Assembly (NCBI GenBank): GCA_020740775.1 | Contig: JAHEWK010000027.1 | Location: forward strand, 1 to 64,000 | Length of the DNA: 64,000 bases | DNA from: Ilyonectria destructans | Lineage: Eukaryota; Ascomycota; Sordariomycetes; Hypocreales; Nectriaceae | Direction of reading: 5' to 3' | Shown here: positions 55,707 to 64,000 of the stretch, in pieces | How the letters are laid out: each line of letters begins with the position of its first letter | How positions within the stretch are numbered: position 1 is the stretch's first letter | Position numbers and translations under genes: made by a program | The notes under the pieces: generated by a model | The model's database searches: none | What the model was told of the DNA's origin: nothing | What the model saw: only the letters and a program-made list of their open reading frames with translations

Positions 55707-58199
55707 CTTTATGTGTAGAACCTGTCGATTGATAAGAGACGGAGTGGCGGAGGTCAGAAAGATGAGAATGGACTCGAATATATGGTGTCGCGGTTTGAGG
55801 TTTAATAGGTAGTTAAAAATATGAAGTGGGATTTTAATAGTTGCGCAAGTGCTAGGGGCCAAGTCGGTAAAGATGCGGAAGCCACGATGAGGTCGCTGCG
55901 GAATAGGATTGGAGGGCGGTGGTTCTGGCGGCCGATGAGGCTACTGTAGGCGCGGGAGTGACGTATGTGAGAGGGAATGCCGTGATAGATTATTCTAGGA
56001 GGCGTGGAGACGGTCGTGTAAGATACCGGTACATGCGACGGCGGGGGGTAGACGGGGCTTGGACTAACAGTCGTAATTGATACTTGTAGTCGTGGCCAGG
56101 TGGTTTCATCGTGAAAATCAAAGCTAGAAGAGTGGACAGAGTCTAATAGAGGAACGACTCAGTAGATATGCTTGCCGCATTGCTTTTGAAGGTACCCGAC
56201 CATCTCGCAAGGTACAGACCAATCAGTGGCCTTTCAACAGTCGACGTTGTCTCTTTTCTCGCGGTGACCCCGTGTTTGCCCACGTTGGCTTGTGCTAGCT
56301 CGTCACAGGGACGACCCATGTGTAACCCACTGCAGGGTTTGTGCCCGGATCACTGATCCGCAACGAGGTCGGTGGCACTTCCACACCACCATCACCAGAC
56401 CCCAGTATGGGGGCTAGCCTGGGCGTGCGCGTGTTCTCACCTCCGTTGGGTGGCGTGGCACAACGCTGGACTCGATTCGGAGTCAATCACAAACCCGTTG
56501 CGGTTTCGAAGTTCGGCACTTGGAGCCAAAGGAAACAGGCTGGAAGCAACAAAATCTTCTCGTATTCTACTATTGCGACGCAACTTTCGTCTCTCGACGT
56601 GTCTATATGAGTTGAATATCTAGCTTACGCCATTTTCATCATGTCCAGCATAGCTTCGGCGGCCCACTACCGCTTGGACGGAAGCCATGTCTCGTTCGCA
56701 CGCGCCTATAGCGAGAGTATTGGTTGCCCTCAGTCGCCCTACCGAGCACATCGGAATCCCACCAGCTGGCCAACACTACGCCATCTGAACCCATCTCCCA
56801 AGCCACTTCACTCGGCGTCCCCTGCTCCAAGTCCGAAGAAGACGACAAAAAGTGCTACCGGCCGGGTACCTTTCCCTGCTTCTAACGAGTCCCGTTCATG
56901 TCAAAGAGGAAGCTAGCGGGATGCAACAGTACAGGTAATTCCAAAGCAGCTCTACATTACCATCAAGGCTTCAGTCCTACTCCGCGAAGTCGCTGCCCAT
57001 CAAAACAGTCGCAGATAATCCAGGAAGCGGCCCCTAAAACTATACGCCCATAGCCACATACACTTACCCCTGTGGATCGCCAAGTGATGATGGAAGAGTT
57101 CATGTCCTCCCTCGACGTAATGAGTTGCCAAATGCCTGTGTGGCTGTGGATAATCTCAATTTTTTGCTGCTATGTGCATTTCTACTCACTCTGGTGGCCA
57201 ATGGATCATTGAGCGTATCCTAAAGTACTGGTTGGAAGGTCAAGACTCCGATTGACGGTCTTCCCGAAGGGGACACTTCTATATGGAGGGTGCTTAGTCA
57301 GTGGTGACCATTTTACGGACTCCTAGGATCGCGTAAGTAGCCCTAAAATGGCCGCCCCAGCTTGGGTGTTGACTGGATCTAAAATCCGCGCGGGGCACCA
57401 GGCTGTCCTGCTGCTTCGAGGAAAGCTTCTCCTAATCTTCTTCCTGCCTAACATTGAGTGCTTTTCAGCACAATCACCCCCATCCCACCATTTCAAGCTC
57501 GGAGTCGGCGAGAATCAAAGGTAAAAGATCCCATCAGCCATGCGACCAGATACCAGGAGGCGAAAGTCAACACTTCTTCGCCAGCAGGACACACTGTGGG
57601 TTGATTTCCCTCAACCGCACCTTGAGCGTGCCACGTTCAAGCATCTCACCTACGCCATAGAATTGCTGTATTATCACGAAATCACAAAGGACTCTCGGAG
57701 TCTAGTTCTATCTTTGCTCCCTTCGTCGAGGCTGGGATTGCTTCCACTGTGCTTCCTCGCTGGTGTCCTGATTTGGTCAGTCTATCGTTGTCACGCCCCT
57801 TTTTGCAACTTGTCCTTAGTCCGTTTCTATTCCAGCATCCTTCGACTCTCCCACCTTGTGTTCAATTATCCCTAGGCCTTTCGCTTACCCATTCGATCCG
57901 ACGACACGAGCTTTTTCGCGGGACCTTCTCCCCCGACGCCGCGACCGCCGATAAGCCGAACCTTTCCGATCCGATACCTCATACGACGAAAGAGCATTCT
58001 ACTAGAACCTCAACCTTACGCGTTGTACAGCGTCTCGGTGCATGGTGCTCGCTTGAACCCAGACGGCCCATGGGAAGTATGGGAAGCGTGGGAATTATGG
58101 GAGACATGGAGATGGAATGTGCATACGACTTGTCAGTGAGAAAACCGCGGCATCGTGGCGGTGAGGTCGTATCGTCATATAGAGGATATTATCTTAGTA
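55707..58199. other. 2.5 kb without a recognisable gene
   Basis: Several plus-strand frames (56341-56610, 56641-56916, 57540-57875, 57749-58285) lack motifs. 57540-57875 reads somewhat protein-like (LERATFKHLTYAIELLYYHE) and could be a coding relic. Confidence 0.4.
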
Positions 58200-58555
58200 T
58201 TATCGTTGCCCCGCTGGCTTTTCGCAAACTATGTAGACTTCTTGACTTATATCTTCGTTCGCCTTGGGAGGGTCTTTTTCCTTAACAGTCTCGGTTTCTG
58301 TAACCGGATTGACAGTGAAACCGGCGTTTCTAAGTTTGACTATATCCTCTTGAGGTAGAGACACTCGAAGTTTGCCATTGACCTGGTCGTGATAAATGAC
58401 ATCGTTTAGGAGCAACTCCAGATCCTTCCGAGTCTGTGTTAGGGTACTTCCTTCTTTTGACACGAACCTAAGGACCCAAGGTTTCGGAGTTGGTGGACCG
58501 TTCTATGAGAATGGTCAGTCTTGGGAAATCACCATTGGGGAAATGAGCTTACCAT
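58200..58555 (-). CDS. Small two-exon gene, unknown 101-aa protein
   Basis: Exon 1 is just the ATG (58555-58553), followed by a 50-bp intron (58552-58503; GTAAGC ... CATAG). Exon 2 (58502-58200) reads NGPPTPKPWVLRFVSKEGST, LTQTRKDLELLLNDVIYHDQ, VNGKLRVSLPQEDIVKLRNA and GFTV. The N-terminus is compact, with predicted strand and helix; the tail is charged. I have no family name. The intron directly after the start codon is inferred, because exon 2 has no in-frame ATG of its own near its beginning. Confidence 0.5.
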
Positions 58556-59990
58556 ATTGATTTTACCGGTGCAATAGCCTTTATGAATGAAATGAGCTGG
58601 TAATAGAATGAATGAAGACTTGACTGTGAATCTCAGCAGTGGGTAGTGTCCAGGGACGATCTCCTTTTGATGGTGACGACGGGTCAATTAGCGTGCTGTG
58701 TTCGGCAAGGACGAGCGAATTAGTGGGATAGTGCCACTCAGCGGCGACACCGGTGAACTAGTCACCGTCCGGGGGGGCTCAATTCTAATTAAGTTGCCAC
58801 ATGATGCCAGTGACAAAGGTGGTCTCCTCCGTACTTCCCGAAGGCACTCCGTCGGCCCCTCTAGCCCAGTTTCCTTCCTTCCTTCCTCCCTCCCTTCCTC
58901 CCTTCCTTCCTCCCTTCCTTCTAGTTGTGTTCGTAGGGTAACAGCTCCGTAAGCTCCCCTACACCGGTGTTAGTCGTACCCCATAAATACGCAGCTCGTT
59001 GGGTCTGGCCTCTGAAGCCTCGTTGTAGCCGTACTTGCTTGCTCACATGCGAGGAAGTCACGGGAAAGCGAGCTGCAGGAGCATGAAGTACAAGGCCACG
59101 AGAGTAGACCGGGAGTAGGCAGGTTGAAGCTACCGAGGAGTTTGTCCTGGTAAGTGTCAGGTTTTCCAGCTTCCGTTCAATGCGGAGGGGGGGCCTGTTC
59201 GGTGGCCGTTGGCGGGGCGGTCGTGCTTCGGGGCTGGGTCGCGTTTCGGTAGGGCTCAGTTAGTTTGCTTATTACTGCTAAGTTTGCCTCTTGAGTAGGT
59301 ATCACTCGGTCCGCTTATTCTATAGTCGATCTTGTGTCGTCCTCGTCTCGGTTGTGCCGTGCCCCTAATGGGGTGAGATTGGCGTTCGTCGCTGTGGACG
59401 TGGGCGCGTGGCGCGACGACAAACACCCGCTACAAGGTCTCGCTCCGGGGCCATCTCGATGCCTAGGCGAGATCGGGGTCCCCAAAGCTGTTCATGTGGT
59501 TTTCGTCTATCTTAGAGGCTATTGCGCGAGAGTGCCAGCGGGTATCTTTTTTCGCTGTTTGTTATTGTAACTGATACAATTACACATTCCACAGAGCCCC
59601 TTTCAAATGTCGCCCGATCACATATTCAGGTACTCAATAGCTCTCAAATCACAGTGGGGTTCACCTTCAGCGCTGGGTCCGGGGGGCCCGGCGGGCATTC
59701 GGTTGTGGGCAGAGTGAATATGATTGCGAGTCTGATCATGCTGCTCTCAGGAGGGGAGGTTGCCCAATCGTATCACTGGCACCTTTAATCTAAGATTCGA
59801 TCACACTGGAATCGGGTTCGGGCCAGTCTTGGGCGGCAACACATCCCAGACCTCCAACGCCTGCAGAAAGCTTAGACGGATTTGGCCGTGTATGACGGTG
59901 CCATGGCCACATCTCTAACAAGTTGGGACATATATATCGAGGCATGGGTAGCATACGCTACATCGTAGCAACATCGCTACACATGAAAGG
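58556..59990. other. No gene recognised
   Basis: Holds a pyrimidine microsatellite (listed separately) and short plus frames (58698-58952, 59334-59570, 59522-59788) without motif. Confidence 0.45.
58870..58921 (+). repeat. (TTCC/CTCC)n microsatellite
   Basis: About 50 bp of TTCC and CTCC tetramers, an imperfect polypyrimidine tract. Confidence 0.9.
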
Positions 59991-60191
59991 TAAAGTGGGG
60001 TTCCAAAAGTCTTGCAATACCCCCCTTTTCACACCAAAACATACCCTAAACACTCCTCAATAAATATATCAGATAAGCCCTTAAGATAAATATTATAAGT
60101 AATATAGGTAATTTATTAATTATTTATACAATATATATCTTTTTTAATAAAATACCTCAATATTTCAAAGTGCTATAATTCGTTAAAGCTA

Positions 60192-60626
60192 ACGTACATG
60201 ATAAGCGAGCGATACAGACAAGCGAGTGATACACTCTGATTTTCACCTTAAATCGCAATTTTTAAAAAATTCCTAAAAGTTCAAATTAAGCTAAAAATAG
60301 CTATAATTTTAGAAGTTTATCTATTAAATATATAATAATAAGTATAGGGTTTCCTAAATTATTAGAAAAATTCCTTATAGAGTTATTTAGAAAAGTCTTA
60401 TTCGCACTGTTTTTTTTCTTATTCTTATTTTTAAAATGTTAGATAAATTAATTAGAAATCTAGGAAAAATCATATATCATGACTTTTATGATTAAATATC
60501 TGAAATTAATTTCTTAAAAGTTCTAGGGTTATATAGCCCATTTTAGAAAATCTAGAATTTATACTTATAGCTGTACAGTATAAGTGTATCGCTCGCTTGT
60601 CTGTATCGCTCGCTTATCATGTACGT
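60192..60626. mobile_element. Internal MITE 1 (435 bp, TA target site)
   Basis: Terminal repeats of about 43 bp begin ACGTACATGATAAGCGAGCG and contain two subterminal units, AAGCGAGCGATACA and AAGCGAGYGATACA. TA lies outside each end (60190-60191, 60627-60628). The AT-rich interior (CTTAAATCGCAATTTTTAAA, TTCGCACTGTTTTTTTTCTT) matches MITE 2. Confidence 0.85.
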
Positions 60627-60837
60627 TAGCTGTATTTTAAAAATCCAACTACAGAAGGATTTAGTGTATATTATAGTGGAGTAAGATTTTAGAAATATAG
60701 AACTTTTAGTTAAAAGTAAGTACGTAAATAGAGGTAATAATAGTAAATATATAAATATATTGATATTGATATTTAATTAAAGTAGTATAGATTACTATTT
60801 TACTTTGAATTTTAGAAGTTATATTTATATATATATA

Positions 60838-61272
60838 ACGTGTATGATAAGCAAGCCGGTCAGACAAGTAAGCCGGTCAGTAAGATTTACACCTTAAATC
60901 GCAATTTTAAAAAAACTCTTAAATATTTAAACTAAAGTTAAAATAGCTAAAAACTTAGAAGTAGATTAATTAGGTAGTAAATTATATAAGAGACTTTTTT
61001 AGATTTTTTATAATTTCTTTTTATAGAATTATTAAGAAAAAGCTTATTCGCACTGTCTTTTTTCTTATTTTTAAATATAATAAGCTAAATAAATTAATTA
61101 AAAGTCTAAGAAAAATACAATATTATGACTTTTTTTCTAAAGAATCTATATTTAATTCCTTCAAAATATATTAGTTAAATAGCCTGTTTTAGAAAATTTA
61201 ATATTTACACTTTTAGCTGTACAGTATAATTGACCGGTTTGCTTGTTTGACCGGCTTGCTTATCATACACGT
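60838..61272. mobile_element. Internal MITE 2 (435 bp, TA target site)
   Basis: Same length, orientation and interior as MITE 1, but the ends read ACGTGTATGATAAGCAAGCC with subterminal units AAGCAAGCCGGTCA and AAGYAARCCGGTCA. TA flanks both ends (60836-60837, 61273-61274). Confidence 0.85.
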
Positions 61273-61342
61273 TAGCTGTATTCAGTTAGTGTGTTTTGGT
61301 GTGAAAAGGGGGGTATTGCAAGACTTTTGGAACCCCACTTTA

Positions 61343-62741
61343 GGGTATGGAGAGATTAAAAAGAATGCTCATTTGCTTGCAGAGTGCCGTTGGTCACGAC
61401 GGCGGCAAGCCGGCCAGCCGCCGCAACCACGAGTCCCCGAACGGGGTTTCTTTAATCATCCATCCCCCACACACATAGCACTCCTCAGCTGTCAATACGT
61501 TTATCTAGGATCCAAGACGTTGTTTGTGACATGGAGTTGTTATTGTATATGTTGAGTTATAGTTGAGACCTAGACCCCAGCTCGAACGCAGATTGATGTT
61601 GCTGTGATATTCCAAGATGAAGCAGAGCTACAAGCATGTGTGGAGACGTGAAACCTCGACATCGGCCACCTATGGTGATTTTGTCGTCATCACAGAGTAT
61701 TTTTCACTTAAGTTAGTCCGTCATAATCTCATTGAGTCATGAATTGGCCCCATCCATGGACCCGGATGGGTACGCCCCATCTCACAAGCCTGCCTACCTC
61801 TGCGGTCTCGTATGTGCAAGGGCATGGGATTTTATGAAATCGAATCAGATCAACGTGTCTGGCATTCAGTCATCAGGAGACTTAGATTGTAGTGGAGGAA
61901 CCAAAGATCAGCGTGCTCTTGACGTTGCCTGAGTGTAGTGTGAGCCTCCTATTCGGCTATTCCTAAACCGGTGTTCCTTGCCGACCTACCAACAAAGCTA
62001 AAGTCACTCCCAAGGCACACCAGGATTCTCCGAGACGCCATTATCTGAAATGGCGGGGCAGTATTGCCATTTTTAATGCTCATGTGATACCATCTTCCTG
62101 CGAAAAAAAGTGGGCAGTGGCGTGATCACGACATCAATCTCCGGCACTAACTACCAACAGCACGACTTGCCAAGGAGGCCCTCTTTGTCACACAGATCTA
62201 GGCCGTAGTAAGGAGTGGCAACACTGCTGTACCTCGAGGTACCAGAAAGTGATCTTTCGCGACCTATCCGTTGTGATTGAACAAGTCTTGAACTCCTCGA
62301 AATCAAAAGCAGCTCTCCAACTTCATTGAGTTTCACGCTCATCAGTCTTCAGCATGCCGAAGACATCTAGTAGCTCATAAAGCTGCAAGATCTTCATCAA
62401 TCCCCCGGGCTCATCGTGTTTACTGACTCGGTACTATTCAAGCTAAGGTCGGAAAGAATCCCACCTTGCCCCTATTGGGTGCAGCCACCGCGCCATCCTT
62501 GGTCCGGCGCATCTGATGCCGGGATATCTTCTCCACTGCGGCCAGTGAAATTGATGACTGCTGGTGCGGACATGATATTAACCCCGGCTTGTTGCGCTTT
62601 GATCACGAGGCCAACCCGACACTTCCCGGCTATTACTGAGTAGGCGCTATCCACTTCTGTTTTTCTCTCACTCTTCTCAATCATACGCACCATCGAGCTC
62701 CCTATGTGCGCCTTCCTCCATGTCCGTTGGCTGGTACTTAG
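61343..62741. other. No gene recognised
   Basis: Minus-strand frames 62693-62472 and 62342-62151 are short. The first (VGLVIKAQQAGVNIMSAPAV) is protein-like and may be a decayed fragment, but I cannot assign it. Confidence 0.4.
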
Positions 62742-63776
62742 ATGATCTTGAATAAGATGCCTCAGCTACTACTGCCAAGGCGGGAAGCTGATCTGCGTAT
62801 GAAAGGTTCTGTCAAAGTTGTCTCAAATCAGCCATTTGATGACAGTCTGAAGCAGGCGCTCAGAAACCTCCAGAAATTTTCACGCCCAAAAATCAGTCTT
62901 AGAACTCATACAGAGCTTCTCAACTATCTTGCGGAAGTCCTAAGCCAAAAGTCCTGGAGTCTCGGCGGGATTTACGGCATGAAGGAGCCGGCCTTCCTCA
63001 GAATCACCCCGACAAAGTCGATTGTCGACCAGAATACTATCAGCATCGATGTCCGGGTCATCGCTGTTGACTTCCTTTGTGGCAACATGATCATTTTCCA
63101 GCTCGCTGAAGACTCTATTCAGAAGCTTGGCCGTTTTCATGGAGATATATTCCAACAGTTCTCGGAGGGGGTAGGCGATCATTGCAACTACCAGAAATTT
63201 CGCGGTGGATTTGATAAGAACATCAGAGACTTAACGATTTGCACGAGCACATCAATGTTATGCCATCTCATACAAGAGAGTTCTATCGATTGCGAGGAAT
63301 TTGCCATTGCAAGACACAAAATTGTCGAGCTGATGGGGCTGGGGTTAGTCTCCGAGTCTAATGCTGAGAGACCTCATATGCAACAATACTATCGACAATC
63401 TTCAGCTCAGGAACTTTCAGCATCCTACCTCAATCCAAATTATTGGGACGTGACTGGGATCAATGGCCATCACTTCCAGGGTATTGTGGCCAATGATACG
63501 CCCTGTATACATCGGATATTGGCAAATCCCTGGCCTAGTCAGGATGTGGATCAGATTCATTCGCACGACGGATTAGGCAACAATGATAACACTCGATGGT
63601 TTCAAGGGTCTTTGAATTGTCAACCAGATATCTTTCCTACCACTGCAAAATTAATTTATAGTCCTCAGGGAGCAGTTTTCATACATAGTGTCGCGCCCAG
63701 AGTATCAGTATCGTTCAACCCACAGATATGGAGCACCGAGCAACCGGTACCAGACGACCGGGGAGACAGCTATTGA
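62742..63776 (+). CDS. Unknown 344-aa protein
   Basis: Open frame from ATG 62742 (or ATG 62757) to TGA 63776. It contains a mixed alpha/beta region (SISIDVRVIAVDFLCGNMII; FQLAEDSIQKLGRFHGDIFQ), a few paired histidines in the C-terminal third (INGHHFQGIV, IHSHDGL) and strand-like AVFIHSVAPRVSVSFNPQIW. A second frame (63728-63985) continues as TVIFGGERMRDYFTINRKRQ to the window edge region and could be a last exon, but no good intron joins them. No family recognised. Confidence 0.45.
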   Translation: MILNKMPQLLLPRREADLRMKGSVKVVSNQPFDDSLKQALRNLQKFSRPKISLRTHTELLNYLAEVLSQKSWSLGGIYGMKEPAFLRITPTKSIVDQNTISIDVRVIAVDFLCGNMIIFQLAEDSIQKLGRFHGDIFQQFSEGVGDHCNYQKFRGGFDKNIRDLTICTSTSMLCHLIQESSIDCEEFAIARHKIVELMGLGLVSESNAERPHMQQYYRQSSAQELSASYLNPNYWDVTGINGHHFQGIVANDTPCIHRILANPWPSQDVDQIHSHDGLGNNDNTRWFQGSLNCQPDIFPTTAKLIYSPQGAVFIHSVAPRVSVSFNPQIWSTEQPVPDDRGDSY

Positions 63777-64000
63777 CAGTAATTTTTGGCGGTGAACGAA
63801 TGAGAGATTACTTCACTATCAATAGGAAGAGACAATTAATACACTTTGATACTGGCTCTATCGGTGTTGTATTACATTCGAAATTGGGACTTGAATCACA
63901 AAGGATAATCGGTAACAAACCCTCAATGAGAGTGTGGTTGTATTATGAAAAGAAAATTGGGCTCGCTGCTGCGGCAGGTTTATGAAACATGACTGATTGT

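Larger units (their letters stand above)
59991..61342. mobile_element. Mariner-like element with perfect 49-bp terminal repeats and TA target site
   Basis: The left repeat 59993-60041 (starting AAGTGGGGTTCC) and right repeat 61292-61340 are exact reverse complements over 49 bp and are flanked by TA (59991-59992, 61341-61342), as for Tc1/mariner elements. The interior is very AT-rich with no long ORF. Two smaller elements lie inside; without them the carrier is only about 475 bp, so it is itself a non-autonomous MITE. Confidence 0.9.

Overview
The window looks like accessory or subtelomere-like DNA of a filamentous ascomycete, probably a eurotiomycete close to Aspergillus or Penicillium. The evidence is short GT-AG introns (about 45-70 bp), protein families typical of these fungi (LaeA-like methyltransferase, DUF3295-like, Fta2-like, DUF6604/ipa-like, JmjC-like cupins, NACHT proteins) and a heavy load of class II transposons and solo LTRs. 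Gene density is low. Many reading frames are broken by TAG or TAA codons that replace TGG, CAG or CAA, the pattern expected from repeat-induced point mutation (RIP). All calls come from reading the sequence; no database search was run.

Left part (1-16.8 kb): an interrupted ORF, a possible Zn2Cys6 remnant, a vacuolar Ca2+/H+ exchanger pseudogene cut by a GC-rich insert, a short three-exon NACHT NTPase, a solo LTR, a long gene-poor stretch, a Sir2-class sirtuin with a lesion, then two decayed genes, one of them JmjC-like.

Middle (16.8-33 kb): an F-box-like/ankyrin gene sharing an inverted 3' module with the JmjC-like pseudogene, a truncated hAT transposase abutting a DUF6604-like gene fragment, a 51-bp coding-type tandem repeat, a coiled-coil protein gene, a solo LTR with perfect target duplications, and an Fta2-like gene whose 3' end is cut by a 3.4-kb hAT complex. 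In that complex a non-autonomous copy inserted into the transposase coding sequence and the interior then inverted. A small two-exon gene and a third hAT fragment follow.

Right part (33-64 kb): a protein-kinase-like fragment, an unknown 334-aa ORF, a MYND-finger-family pseudogene, a C2H2 zinc-finger regulator, a seven-exon LaeA-like methyltransferase, a cupin/JmjC-like gene directly preceded by a (GGAGTGA)n minisatellite, a CRISPR-like-looking 61-67 bp minisatellite, a winged-helix/TPR NLR-like gene, a third solo LTR with target duplication, a DUF3295-like gene, a small two-exon gene, an AT-rich nested mariner-like element (49-bp perfect terminal repeats, two internal 435-bp MITEs) and an unknown 344-aa ORF.

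No operon-like pathway or complete biosynthetic cluster is visible. What unites the window is transposon turnover and decay of expanded fungal gene families, with a few apparently intact regulators (NACHT, C2H2, LaeA-like) in between.
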